A DNA stretch of 64,000 nt from an uncultured Parasphingopyxis sp. (GTDB taxonomy: Bacteria; Pseudomonadota; Alphaproteobacteria; Sphingomonadales; Sphingomonadaceae), in NCBI RefSeq assembly GCF_937129435.1, contig NZ_CAKZNF010000004.1:62001-126000 (forward strand), read 5' to 3'. The translations under genes and the position numbers were made by a program. Below are positions 1 to 9,136 of the stretch, piece after piece; the stretch's first letter is position 1, and each line of letters starts with the position of its first letter. Below the pieces are notes generated by a model, which saw only the letters and a program-made list of their open reading frames with translations, was not told where the DNA came from and did not search any database.

Positions 1-151
1 CCGAGGGATTGCCGATCATGTGGTCCTATCTGTGCGCTCCAGTCTAAAGCGCCCTGGCGGGCGTAAACCCGTGCTGGAGAATCGGACAAGACAGCTCGGC
101 GAAACAAGAGCGGGGCTGGCGAATGGGTGCGACGCGGACTAGTCTGATATC

Positions 152-1402
152 GTGATAGAATCCGATCAGATTTCAGAGGCGCCCGGCTCTTTCCGCCGTG
201 AAAAGATATCCGTGTCCGACCTTGCGGCCTTCGGCGGTGCGCCGCTTTTTTCAAGCCCGTTGCACGTCACGCGCCCCAATGCGGGCGACAAGGAACGCTT
301 CTTCGGCCTCGTCGAAGAAAGCTGGGAACGGCGCTGGTTCACCAATGACGGCGTGATGGTCGCGGATCTCGAGACGAGGCTCGCTGACAGGCTCGGAGTG
401 AAACATTGCATTACGGCGTCCAGCGGAACCGCGGCGATGGAACTTGCGATCCGGGCGCTCGAGCTTGCGGGGTCGGTGATCGTGCCCGCGTTTACGTTCG
501 TGTCGACGGCACACATGCTGCATTGGGCCGGTATCAGGCCGGTATTCGCCGATATCGACCCTCGAAATTGGGCGCTGGATCCAGAATCGTGCCGCAAGAA
601 GATCGCGCCTGATGTCAGCGCGGTCATCGCTACCCATCCTTTCGGGATGGCCGCGGACATCGAAGCGCTGCAGGCGCTCTGCGACAAGGAAGGCATTCCC
701 CTCCTCTTCGATAGCGCACACGCCTTTGGTTGCACGTACCAGGGGAAGCCGATTGGTGGCTTCGGGCGTGCGGAAATCTTCAGCTTTCACGCCACCAAGG
801 CCTTTCACACCTTCGAAGGTGGCGCCATCACAACCAATGATGATGCACTGGCTGCCGATTTACGGTCGATGCGCAACTTTGGCTTTAGCGGCTACGACCA
901 GGTCGAGCGGGCGGGAACCAATGCGAAAATGTCTGAAATCCATGCCGCCATGGGACTGACCAATCTGGACGCTTTCGACGATATTCTCGCGGCCAGCGCC
1001 CGATGCTTTCAAAGCTATGAGCAGGCGTTGCGGGATATCGGCGGCATCACCATGCGGCTCCCCAATGCGGCTGACCGATCCAACCATCATTATGTCGCGG
1101 CGGAGACGGACAGCGAGCGGCTCGGGGTTACCCGAGACCAGCTGCTCGATTTACTCGGTGCCGAAGGCGTCTATGCCCGGAGATATTTCTACCCCGGCAC
1201 ACATCGCAGCGAACCCTATCGAACGCTTTTCCCCGATGCCGGAGCAAGCCTCCCTGTTACCGAAGCTCTCCTGAAACGGATTATTCAGTTTCCCGCCGGC
1301 GCGACGGTCGATGGCGACGACGTTCGCGCGCTCGGCAATCTCCTGCGCTTCATCGCCGCGCATGCCGCCGAGATTGCCGAAGCTCTCGCGCAGCGCGACT
1401 GA
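152..1402 (+). CDS. DegT/DnrJ/EryC1/StrS-family PLP-dependent aminotransferase
   Basis: The 416-residue protein is probably a sugar aminotransferase acting on a nucleotide-linked keto-sugar in the cytoplasm. Visible family marks are SSGTAAMELAIRALE near residue 90, the PLP-contacting Asp in DSAHAFG (Asp187), and the Schiff-base lysine in FHATKAFHTFEGGA (Lys216). Length is slightly above the usual 370-400 residues because of about 25 non-conserved N-terminal residues. I used the GTG at 152, but GTG at 212 is an alternative and neither has a good Shine-Dalgarno. The next gene starts 7 bases downstream and is also aminotransferase-like, so the two are probably cotranscribed. Which sugar is the substrate cannot be read from sequence. 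Confidence 0.88.
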   Translation: MIESDQISEAPGSFRREKISVSDLAAFGGAPLFSSPLHVTRPNAGDKERFFGLVEESWERRWFTNDGVMVADLETRLADRLGVKHCITASSGTAAMELAIRALELAGSVIVPAFTFVSTAHMLHWAGIRPVFADIDPRNWALDPESCRKKIAPDVSAVIATHPFGMAADIEALQALCDKEGIPLLFDSAHAFGCTYQGKPIGGFGRAEIFSFHATKAFHTFEGGAITTNDDALAADLRSMRNFGFSGYDQVERAGTNAKMSEIHAAMGLTNLDAFDDILAASARCFQSYEQALRDIGGITMRLPNAADRSNHHYVAAETDSERLGVTRDQLLDLLGAEGVYARRYFYPGTHRSEPYRTLFPDAGASLPVTEALLKRIIQFPAGATVDGDDVRALGNLLRFIAAHAAEIAEALAQRD

Positions 1403-1409
1403 TCCGGCG

Positions 1410-2441
1410 ATGCCGGCCACCCGGGAACCGATCGGCGGTGTTTTCGCCCTCGAAGAGCCAGTGCGGCAGGCTGACGGCGAGACGCTGCTCGAACGCTGGT
1501 CCAAGGGTGCCGCAGCGGTGCACCTGTTTCACAATGCCCGCAGCGCGCTGAGCCATATCCTAAATTCCATGCAGCCGTCACGGCTCTGGCTCCCCGCCTA
1601 TTTGTGCCCTGATACCCTGCAAGCCGTACCTGACGGTCTTACCCTCCTCTACTATCCCGTCGGCAGCACCCTCGAGCCGAATTTCGAGGTGCTGGAAAGC
1701 GAGATGCGCGCAGGCGACGCTGTTCTCGGCATTGCCTATTTTGGCCGCCTGCAGCCATCTGTTTGGCGTTCGATGGCGGAACGGCGGCAAGACATATTGT
1801 GGATCGAGGATTATGCCCAAGCGCTCGATACCGGCGGGGGCCCCTTGTCGAGCCTGCGAATCTACAGTCCGCGCAAGTTGCTTGGCGCGCCCGACGGCGG
1901 GATCCTCGTCGATACCGATGGCAAGGTACCAGCGCCGCTATTGGAGCTACCCGGCGACACCAAGTTTATCGACCCCTATCGAATGCGGGCGGCCGATCCT
2001 GCCGGGCAACATAATGAACACTGGTATGCCGCTTTCCGCTCGGTCGAGGCGGCGATGGCCGTCTCCAACAAGGCCATGTCGGCGGAAAGCCGCCGGATCC
2101 TTGCGCGAACCGCGGTAGCTCCGATGGCGAAAACCCGCAGGGGCAATTACCGAACCTTGCTTGAAACGCTGTCCCCCCATGCACTGTTTGGCGATTTGCC
2201 GATCGACTGGGTGCCGCTCGGCTTCCCGATGCGTTTCGAGGACGCGGACGGGCTATGCGCGTGGCTTGCGGAGCATAGGGTCTTCGCGCCACGCCACTGG
2301 CGCGACCTTCCGTCGCCGGAAAGCGATTTTCCCGAAGAGCATGCGCTTTCGCGAAGCCTTCTGACATTGCCATGCGATCAACGCTACGGCGAGGACGACA
2401 TGCGCTTCATGGCGGAGCTCGTCGAACGATATATCGGCTGA
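1410..2441 (+). CDS. Divergent DegT-like PLP-dependent aminotransferase
   Basis: The 343-residue protein appears to be a second, diverged fold-type I PLP enzyme. It has an Asp in WIEDYAQAL (Asp134) and a candidate PLP lysine in YSPRKLLGAPDGG (Lys156), arranged as in DegT-family enzymes. WLPAYLCPDTLQAV resembles the cofactor-side helix region. The open frame extends upstream to 1311, but that would overlap the preceding gene by about 90 bases, so ATG 1410 is preferred. Sequence conservation looks low. It may act as a partner of the preceding aminotransferase or on an unusual substrate. Function is inferred only at the fold level. Confidence 0.72.
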   Translation: MPATREPIGGVFALEEPVRQADGETLLERWSKGAAAVHLFHNARSALSHILNSMQPSRLWLPAYLCPDTLQAVPDGLTLLYYPVGSTLEPNFEVLESEMRAGDAVLGIAYFGRLQPSVWRSMAERRQDILWIEDYAQALDTGGGPLSSLRIYSPRKLLGAPDGGILVDTDGKVPAPLLELPGDTKFIDPYRMRAADPAGQHNEHWYAAFRSVEAAMAVSNKAMSAESRRILARTAVAPMAKTRRGNYRTLLETLSPHALFGDLPIDWVPLGFPMRFEDADGLCAWLAEHRVFAPRHWRDLPSPESDFPEEHALSRSLLTLPCDQRYGEDDMRFMAELVERYIG

Positions 2442-2460
2442 CACCGCGGCTCATGCACTG

Positions 2461-3378
2461 TTAGCCAAACGGAAATTCACCACCGGTCAGATTGGCCACG
2501 AACCGCTGGAAGATCGCGTTAGACCCTTCCAGCCGCGTCTTCATGAAACGCTCGAAGGCTGCGGCGTCGGCAAAGATTTCGCCGCGATCGAAGAACCGTG
2601 TGCGAAGATAATGCAGGAAAACGATCTCGGTGCACTCATTAGGATAAAGCCGCTCCGCGATGGGATCGTTGGGGAAGTTATAGCGCATCGGTAGCGCGAC
2701 CGTCGGCAGGCTCAGATCGGCCGACGCCAGCGCGACCGCAATCTGCGGCGCCCACCAATGGCCAACGATATCGGCGATGGCATCGCGGATGGCGATGTCG
2801 CGGCGGTAGAAGCGCCGGAGCATGGCGGGCGGCCCGGCAAGCACCCCGTAGTTGATGTAAAAGGGTGCCGCCGGCGCCTCTTCTGGCGCGAAGAACGTAT
2901 AGCGATAAGGTCTCTCGATCGGCCGTCCGAGAACCGCCTCGGCGAGCTCGGGCCAGTCGCGATCGGGATCGCGGGGAAGATCGTCCCGCGGAAAATGAAG
3001 ATGGGCGATGACACCGGCCAGCGCCGGCGCGTCGGCCAGCTGCGCAAGCAACTCGTCGAACCGCCGCAACGGCGCGACATCGGCATCGCAGAGGAATGCA
3101 AGGTTGGCATCGTCGCGGATCGCTTCGAAGCGCTTGTCGTGCTGCGCCCGGTGCGCGGGATTGTGGGCGCCGACGGGATGCGCCCAGACGATATCGATTC
3201 GTTCGAAATAGGGCCGCCACCGTTCGGGAAGTACTTCGGCATCGTGATCGCCAAACACCGCGACGAGCCGGGCTTCGCGATAATCGCCGCCCAGGGCATC
3301 CAGCGCGCGGCGGAAAAAGGCGATCTGGCCGAAAAAACCGTCGGTCGGGCTTGCGGAAATGAGAAAGTCGAGCTTCAT
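2461..3378 (-). CDS. Glycosyltransferase-like protein (GT-A type, hypothetical)
   Basis: This 305-residue protein is not confidently assigned. The start (LDFLISASPTDGFFGQIAFF) and the DxD-like LAFLCDADVAPLRRF segment near residue 98 fit a nucleotide-diphospho-sugar transferase of GT-A fold, where the DxD binds the metal and sugar nucleotide. No signal peptide or membrane segment is seen. It converges with the aminotransferase pair (20 bases between the stops) and diverges from the methyltransferase at 3497. Its context of aminotransferases, methyltransferase and acyltransferase suggests a glycan pathway. That pathway assignment is inference. Confidence 0.6.
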   Translation of the reverse strand: MKLDFLISASPTDGFFGQIAFFRRALDALGGDYREARLVAVFGDHDAEVLPERWRPYFERIDIVWAHPVGAHNPAHRAQHDKRFEAIRDDANLAFLCDADVAPLRRFDELLAQLADAPALAGVIAHLHFPRDDLPRDPDRDWPELAEAVLGRPIERPYRYTFFAPEEAPAAPFYINYGVLAGPPAMLRRFYRRDIAIRDAIADIVGHWWAPQIAVALASADLSLPTVALPMRYNFPNDPIAERLYPNECTEIVFLHYLRTRFFDRGEIFADAAAFERFMKTRLEGSNAIFQRFVANLTGGEFPFG

Positions 3379-3496
3379 GCGCGAGCGATGAACAAAGTGG
3401 CAGGCATTCGTCCCCTTTTGCGCGTGGCTTGAGCTATGTCTATGGAAATAAAGGGATGGCTTCGCAGTCCGCCCGGCCCAGCAAGAATGAAGATTC

Positions 3497-4204
3497 GTGA
3501 CATCTGATTATCTCGCCCGATATTATGACGATCGCACCGCGAAAACGCCGAGCGACCTTCTGAAGCAAGTCGGCCACACCGAATCGGGTGAGCCGATCGC
3601 AGCCTACCGGTTCGACCGGCTGGTTGAGGACATTGCCACACGGCTCGATCTGACGCCGCAGGACAGGCTGCTCGATCTATGCTGCGGCAACGGCGTGTTC
3701 ACGGCCCGCCTCGCCCCGCGCGTCGAATCGGTGGTCGGCCTCGATTTCTCGCCGGGGTTGATCGATGTGGCGCGGACGCAATGCGACGCGTCCAATGCGC
3801 ATTTCGCAGTCGCCGATGTCCGCAGGCTGCCACCGCTCGAACCCGAAGGCGGCGGCACCTTTTCCAAGGTGTTGATGTATGCCGCGCTTCAGCATTTTCC
3901 GAAGGCATTTCTCGGCCCGCTGCTGGATGATATCCTGGCTATGACGACGGACGATCCGGTGATTCTTATTGGTTTTGTGCCGGAGCAGCGGCGGCGTTTC
4001 GCCTTTTACGACAGCTGGCCGCGGCGCCTCACCTATCTGTCGCGCAAACTCGTCGGAAAGGATGTCATGGGCAGCTGGTGGAGCCGTGCCGATTTCGAAA
4101 CGGCCTGCGCGGCACGCGGCCTCGAATGCAGCTTCCATCCGATCGCCGAGGGATTGAAAGCGCATGATTATCGCTTTGACGCGGTGATCCGCAACCGCGG
4201 GTAA
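3497..4204 (+). CDS. Class I SAM-dependent methyltransferase
   Basis: The 235-residue protein carries a clear SAM-binding motif I, LLDLCCGNGVFTARLAP, around residues 55-71, followed by VVGLDFSPG (motif II acid) and FAVADVRRLP (motif III region). This is the Methyltransf_11/25 type of cytoplasmic Rossmann enzyme. The start is a GTG at 3497. Only 3 bases separate it from the acyltransferase-like gene at 4208, so the two are translationally linked. The substrate is unknown; the context suggests a sugar or lipid-linked glycan. SAM methyltransferase is secure, the specific role is not. Confidence 0.85.
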   Translation: MTSDYLARYYDDRTAKTPSDLLKQVGHTESGEPIAAYRFDRLVEDIATRLDLTPQDRLLDLCCGNGVFTARLAPRVESVVGLDFSPGLIDVARTQCDASNAHFAVADVRRLPPLEPEGGGTFSKVLMYAALQHFPKAFLGPLLDDILAMTTDDPVILIGFVPEQRRRFAFYDSWPRRLTYLSRKLVGKDVMGSWWSRADFETACAARGLECSFHPIAEGLKAHDYRFDAVIRNRG

Positions 4205-4207
4205 GCG

Positions 4208-5113
4208 ATGGTGCCCAACGGTTACCTCTCCCCCGAATATGCGCAATCACTGGCGGAGTTCGGCGAGATCGTGAGGCTGCCCCGAAGCGGCATTCGGCTC
4301 CTGCGGCGTGATATCGATGGGGTGCATCACGATCTGTGCGGACTTTATCCCTATGCGATGGCGCGCGATTGGGCTGCCATCGCCGAGGATATTGCCGAGT
4401 TGCGCGAGGGCGATGCGGTGTCGCTGGTATTGGTCACCGATCCGTTCGCTGCCGAACGATGCGATTGGCCGACAATCGCGGTTTGGGATATGTGCCGTCC
4501 CTTCAAACCTCATCAAGTCGTCGATCTTGGTCGCGATTGGCGGGGTGAGCGCAAAAAGAAGCTGCGCTACCTTACGCGTCGCGCATTGGCCGCCCAGCGG
4601 GTCGGGCCGGTAGAAAATCCGGGCGATTACGCTACGCTTCTGTGGAAATTCTATCGGCGAACAATCGACCGGTTTGGCCTGACTGGAATCCAGGCTATGT
4701 CCGAAGCGGCCATCGCCGACCAACTCGCTGTGCCGGGCGCCGCGCTGATCGTGGCACATGACGAGGAGGGACCGACTGGCGCAATGCTTTGCTTCGACCA
4801 TGGCCACACGAGCAATTCCCATTTGTTATTCCTGTCGGATCGCGCCGAGCGGCTCGGTACCAGCTATGCGCTCTATTATGGTTGCCTTGAAGCCGCCGAG
4901 GACCGGCACTGCCGCCTGGTAAACTTCGGTTCGGGGGCAGGCGCGGTCGACGATCCCGGCGACGGGCTTCTCCGATTCAAACGCCGATGGGCCAACCGGG
5001 AAGCCGCGACGTGGCTGTGCGGAGCGATCCTCGATCGCAATCGCTACACAGAACTCTGTCGCCAAGCCGGGACGGCAAATGACGATTATTTTCCCGCCTA
5101 TCGCACCACCTGA
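4208..5113 (+). CDS. FemAB/GNAT-like acyltransferase (BioF2-type)
   Basis: The 301-residue protein looks like a GNAT-fold acyltransferase of the FemAB/CelD (BioF2-like) group. Supporting features are the basic linker RGERKKKLRYLTRRA, the segment LLWKFYRRTIDRFGL, and the C-terminal part GTSYALYYGCLEAAED followed by VNFGSGAGAVDD and GLLRFKRRWA. The last matches the usual pattern in which a FemAB C-terminus ends in a Phe-Lys substrate-binding stretch. Members transfer amino-acyl or acyl groups in envelope polysaccharide or peptidoglycan biogenesis. It follows the methyltransferase with a 3-base gap. The acyl donor and target are unknown. Confidence 0.6.
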   Translation: MVPNGYLSPEYAQSLAEFGEIVRLPRSGIRLLRRDIDGVHHDLCGLYPYAMARDWAAIAEDIAELREGDAVSLVLVTDPFAAERCDWPTIAVWDMCRPFKPHQVVDLGRDWRGERKKKLRYLTRRALAAQRVGPVENPGDYATLLWKFYRRTIDRFGLTGIQAMSEAAIADQLAVPGAALIVAHDEEGPTGAMLCFDHGHTSNSHLLFLSDRAERLGTSYALYYGCLEAAEDRHCRLVNFGSGAGAVDDPGDGLLRFKRRWANREAATWLCGAILDRNRYTELCRQAGTANDDYFPAYRTT

Positions 5114-5244
5114 CCAAGTCGGGACGACACGATTTCCGAGTTATATCATAACAGGTTAGGTGACCGGTTGGCTGCCACCGACGCACCGGCTGACAACATA
5201 TTCAATGGCCACCGCGTGTTTGCAACGGACAATGGCAATGTCTA

Positions 5245-7974
5245 ATGTCGAGGCGCCAAACGAATATCGTGCCCTGGTGTCGGCGCCAATATGAAAGCGG
5301 GCAGGAGCCCATATTGCAAGCAACCAAACCGGCGGTGCGCTCTGCGGTCATCATCCTCGGCATGCATCGCTCGGGCACATCCGCTCTGACGAGACTGGTA
5401 AACCTTTGCGGCTGGCAGGCGCCGAAGACGCTGATGCAGCCATCGGAAGCGAATGAAACAGGACATTGGGAATCGATCCCTATTGTCCGGATCAACAACC
5501 AGATCCTGTCTGCCTTTGACCGTCAATGGGCGGATCCCAAACCGATCCCGGAAGGGTGGATGGCCAGCGCAGAGATTGCCAGATTTCGCGATGCGGCTTT
5601 CGAGACCATCGCCGGCGAGTTTGGTAACGCCGACCGGATCGTCATCAAGGATCCGCGGCTTTCGCATCTGCTTCCTTTCTGGGCCGATATCCTGGACGAT
5701 ATGGGTGTCGCGATCCGTGTCCTGATCGCCAGCCGCAACCCGCTCGAAATCGTCAGGTCGCTGCGCAAGAGAGACGGCATGAAGCAAAATCACGGATTGC
5801 TTCTCTGGCAGTCTCACATGCTGTCAGCGGAATATCATTCGCGGCCCTTTCCCCGTGCCCTGATACATTATGACGACTTGCTGGACGATTGGCTGCAATC
5901 CCTTTCAACGGCGATGTCGAACGCCGGCGAACCGATCGAAATCGATGACGCGGTAGCGGCAAGGATCGCCGATTTTCTGAGTCCGCGCCATCGGCATGTC
6001 AGGATTCCGTCAGACGTTGCGCTCGAATCGAACGATCTCGCAACGCCGTTTCAGAATCTCTATCTGGCTTTGCACAATAGTTCGGCCGAATTCGCAGAAA
6101 CCGACTTCGACCGGCTCCGTCTCAATTGGTTGACCGCCTGGGAAAAACGCAGCGAAGGGCCGGGAGCATCGCAATTTGCCGGTGAGCTGCCGGTAAAATT
6201 TGTTCAGCAGAGTCGAAAGGCAACCAAGACCGGTCGGGACGACGAGGCCCTCTCGCTGGCGCGCAAGGCAATCGATGCGGACCCGAACATTGCAAGGCAT
6301 CACCATTATCTCGGCAGACTTCTGATCAAGGCCGGAATGTTCGATGAGGCCGTACTTGCCTTCGCCCGGGCAATCGCACTGTATCCAAGATCGGCAGAAT
6401 ATCATCACGACCATGCCGATACGCTTCGCAGGATTGGCCGGATCGACGAAGCGATCGTTGCGGCAAGGGGTGCTGTCGAATGCAAGCCGGATCACGCCGA
6501 ATATGAACTTCACCTCGGCAAATTGTTGTCGGCCCAAGCGCTTTTCGAGGAAGCGGAACGATCATTTTCGGCCGCGCTCGAACATGGCGGATATTCCAGC
6601 CAATTCGTCCTTCCCTTCGCGGCGCTGCTTCGGCGTCTCGGCAAGCTCGATCAACTCGAGGCCATGTTGCACGGCTATACGGATGCCGAGCCGGCAGATT
6701 TCATCCCGCATGCCGAAATGGCCGAAACCTTGCTCGCCCTCGGCCGGCCCGGCGATGCCTTCGAGGCCCAGTCCGAAGCCGCGTCCCTGGCGTCCGCCGA
6801 AATCGGTCTGGACAGTGTGCCAGATGACGCGACATTTCTTCACGACGCGGTTGCCGACGCACAGAGCATGAAAGGCACTAAGCGGCGCGATGCGTTGTTA
6901 ACGGTGCTCGCCTGGTGGCGGGCCCGGTGCCTAGCCACGGCGATTTGCGACGATCACAGCGACAATGCGGATGCGATCCCGGGCGATGGTATTTGGCCAC
7001 CCGAGCTATGCCCCGGCCCACTTTCGATCCCAAAGGTTACGGCGGCCGAGCCCGAACATAATCGCCCGCTGATTTCGGTACTCATTCCCGTCTTCAACGT
7101 GGCAGAACCCCGGTGGCTTCGAGAATGCCTGGACAGCTTGCTTGCCGAAGCGGCGGGAACGCAGGATTTCGAAATCGTCGTGGTCGATGATGCCTCCACG
7201 GACAGGACCGCGCGCGAAGTGAGCACCGCCTACGGATCGCAAATTTCCTATGTGCGAAACGACGAGAATCTCGGACTGCTGCAAAACCACAATCGCTGCC
7301 TGGAATTGGCCCGCGGCGAGTTCGTGCACATCCTCCATCAGGATGATCTGGTCTATCGCGGATTCTACTCCGCGATGATCGGACCCATGCAAAAGGACGA
7401 CAGTCTGGTGGCCGCCTTTGCCCGCACCCGGATGATCGACGGCGATGGCGCGTTCGCAAGCGAGCAGCCCTGCATTGGCAGGACGGCTGGACCGCTTGAG
7501 GACTTCGAAACGATGATCGCAGGCCGCCAGCTCGTGCTGTTTCCATCCATCGTCGTGCGGCGCTCGGCCTATCGTGAAGTCGGCGGCTTTTCCCCCTCGT
7601 CGACCTTCGCGTTCGATTGGGAGATGTGGTCCAGAATTGGTACGGCCGGTCGCGTCTGGTTCGACCCTTCCATCCTGTGCGCTCATCGGGTTCACGCCAA
7701 ATCCGCGACCAACAGTCTGGATGCGGTAGAAAGGCTCACGGACGGCATCAGGATCGCAAGCGAAAACGCGATCAGGACGCAATCACCGGACCCGATGGAC
7801 ATATTGTCCGTGGCCATCAATCGACTGCTAGCGCGTGAGTGGCGAGCCGTTATCCGTCAGGCCTCGGCGCGTCCGGAACCGGAGATCGAAGAGAAGATGT
7901 GGGAAATTCTCGTTGGCGAATCCTGTACGCAGGAGTTTCGCGCCGAATTTCTCGCGCTGATCTGCGACACATAG
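5245..7974 (+). CDS. Sulfotransferase-TPR-glycosyltransferase family 2 fusion
   Basis: A 909-residue three-part protein. Residues about 33-290 resemble a sulfotransferase: VIILGMHRSGTSALTRLV is the PAPS 5'-phosphosulfate loop, and VIKDPRLSHLLPF plus IASRNPLEIVRSLRKR follow. Residues about 325-540 hold tetratricopeptide repeats (LGRLLIKAGMFDEAVLAFAR, then LHLGKLLSAQALFEEAER). Residues about 607-800 are a GT2 domain: ISVLIPVFN, VVVDDASTDRT and LHQDDLV for nucleotide-sugar and metal binding. No signal peptide is seen, so it is probably cytoplasmic. It could couple sulfation and glycosylation of one acceptor, which is inference. It sits 131 bases after the acyltransferase gene. Start ATG 5245 gives 32 variable residues before the first motif. 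Confidence 0.82.
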   Translation: MSRRQTNIVPWCRRQYESGQEPILQATKPAVRSAVIILGMHRSGTSALTRLVNLCGWQAPKTLMQPSEANETGHWESIPIVRINNQILSAFDRQWADPKPIPEGWMASAEIARFRDAAFETIAGEFGNADRIVIKDPRLSHLLPFWADILDDMGVAIRVLIASRNPLEIVRSLRKRDGMKQNHGLLLWQSHMLSAEYHSRPFPRALIHYDDLLDDWLQSLSTAMSNAGEPIEIDDAVAARIADFLSPRHRHVRIPSDVALESNDLATPFQNLYLALHNSSAEFAETDFDRLRLNWLTAWEKRSEGPGASQFAGELPVKFVQQSRKATKTGRDDEALSLARKAIDADPNIARHHHYLGRLLIKAGMFDEAVLAFARAIALYPRSAEYHHDHADTLRRIGRIDEAIVAARGAVECKPDHAEYELHLGKLLSAQALFEEAERSFSAALEHGGYSSQFVLPFAALLRRLGKLDQLEAMLHGYTDAEPADFIPHAEMAETLLALGRPGDAFEAQSEAASLASAEIGLDSVPDDATFLHDAVADAQSMKGTKRRDALLTVLAWWRARCLATAICDDHSDNADAIPGDGIWPPELCPGPLSIPKVTAAEPEHNRPLISVLIPVFNVAEPRWLRECLDSLLAEAAGTQDFEIVVVDDASTDRTAREVSTAYGSQISYVRNDENLGLLQNHNRCLELARGEFVHILHQDDLVYRGFYSAMIGPMQKDDSLVAAFARTRMIDGDGAFASEQPCIGRTAGPLEDFETMIAGRQLVLFPSIVVRRSAYREVGGFSPSSTFAFDWEMWSRIGTAGRVWFDPSILCAHRVHAKSATNSLDAVERLTDGIRIASENAIRTQSPDPMDILSVAINRLLAREWRAVIRQASARPEPEIEEKMWEILVGESCTQEFRAEFLALICDT

Positions 7975-8038
7975 GGTTCGCCTGTCCGGGCGTTGGCCTG
8001 TCCGGGACCTGCGCGAAGCGAAGGAGGCTACCGATGCC

Positions 8039-8416
8039 CTAGCGATTTAGCCCGGGCCGACGGTAGATTTCGGGGGGCTTATAGTCCTTGAGCGGATCGT
8101 ATTTCTGCTTCAGCAGCACCTCGCTTGCATTCGCCATTTCCAGCCGTTCGAGGTTGACGGGTTCGTCGAACCGCATGCCGAACGCCTTGTCCGACGACCA
8201 GACGATCGTGCCGCGGATCCGTCCAAGTCCTTTGAGTTCGATCTCGTAGCTGTGATCCCTGGGCAGATGTTCGGATGCGCGACCGCCGCATCCTTCGGGC
8301 GAGAGATTGCGGATACGCACATCGATCGTGTCGTGCCCGTCATGAAGCACGCCGACGCTGAGCAGCGATTTGCGCTTTTCGCGATCGAGACTTGGCTGAT
8401 TGGTCTGGTCGTTCAT
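8039..8416 (-). CDS. PilZ domain-containing protein
   Basis: A 125-residue cytoplasmic protein with a PilZ-like barrel. REKRKSLLSVG supplies the basic N-terminal motif, and VRIRNLSPEGCGGRAS corresponds to the (D/N)xSxxG c-di-GMP motif. IRGTIVWSSDKAFGMRFDEP is the typical closing beta segment. The canonical RxxxR is not perfectly formed, so c-di-GMP binding is likely but unproven. It stands alone, converging with the 909-residue fusion gene. The tail after residue 95 (KQKYDPLKDYKPPEIYRRPG) is proline and tyrosine rich and looks disordered. Confidence 0.85.
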   Translation of the reverse strand: MNDQTNQPSLDREKRKSLLSVGVLHDGHDTIDVRIRNLSPEGCGGRASEHLPRDHSYEIELKGLGRIRGTIVWSSDKAFGMRFDEPVNLERLEMANASEVLLKQKYDPLKDYKPPEIYRRPGLNR

Positions 8417-8488
8417 TCTCGGTCCCTTCCGGCGAGATGGCCTACCGCAAGTGCGTAAACATTCGGTAAGCTATAGCGGCCGCGGGTT

Positions 8489-9136
8489 TCAGGCCTTTCG
8501 CAAGACCACCGAGAGGTTATTGGCAGGCATTTCGATAACCTGTTCCAAATCCAGGCCAGCGCGCCGCGCAACGGCCTCCACATCGTCGAGATCGCGCACC
8601 CCCCATAGCGCGTTTCTTTCGCGCAAGGAGCGGTCGAATGCCTTGTTGCTCGGCGCGGTTTCGACGCCCGGCCGGATGAACGGACCGTAGAGAAAAAGCG
8701 GCGCGCCGGACGGCAAAATCACGGCAGCTCCGCCGAGCAATCCCTCGGTCGCTGTCCATGGGCTGATATGTATCATGTTGATGCAGAGCACGACATCGGC
8801 GGCTGTGATCGGCCAATCGGCGGACGCCGCATCGAGATCGAGCGGTGGTGCGATATGGGCGCGTTCGCTATCGGCCGACCAGGCGGCGATCGACCGGCGG
8901 CAAACGGGATCGGGATCGCTCGGTTGCCAGTGCAGCGCCGGAAAGGCCTCGGCGAAGTGCACGATATGTTCGCCAGACCCGCTGGCGATCTCTAGCACCG
9001 TTCCCGTTGGCGGCAGAATGTCGCGCAAGACGTCGACGATCGGATCGCGATTGCGCACCGTGGCGGGCGCGTGCCGCTTGGCCTCGACGCCTACCTCCCC
9101 CGCCGTCCAGGGTTTCGGTTCCTCGGGCGGCGTCAT
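8489..9136 (-). CDS. DUF938 SAM-dependent methyltransferase-like protein
   Basis: A 215-residue protein of the DUF938 family, a Rossmann methyltransferase fold. VLEIASGSGEHIVHFAEAFP is SAM motif I, followed by WQPSDPDP and VVLCINMIHISPW. Its ATG overlaps the gcvPB stop as ATGA (9133-9136), making it the last gene of the glycine cleavage operon and translationally coupled. The known family function is undetermined. The link to glycine or one-carbon metabolism is suggested only by position. Confidence 0.85.
   Translation of the reverse strand: MTPPEEPKPWTAGEVGVEAKRHAPATVRNRDPIVDVLRDILPPTGTVLEIASGSGEHIVHFAEAFPALHWQPSDPDPVCRRSIAAWSADSERAHIAPPLDLDAASADWPITAADVVLCINMIHISPWTATEGLLGGAAVILPSGAPLFLYGPFIRPGVETAPSNKAFDRSLRERNALWGVRDLDDVEAVARRAGLDLEQVIEMPANNLSVVLRKA

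Noticed and set aside
2..142. Open frame at the left edge as the tail of a gene
   Set aside because: About 46 codons are open from base 2 to a TAG near 140, but the translation shows no recognisable sequence. Too short to support at the window edge.
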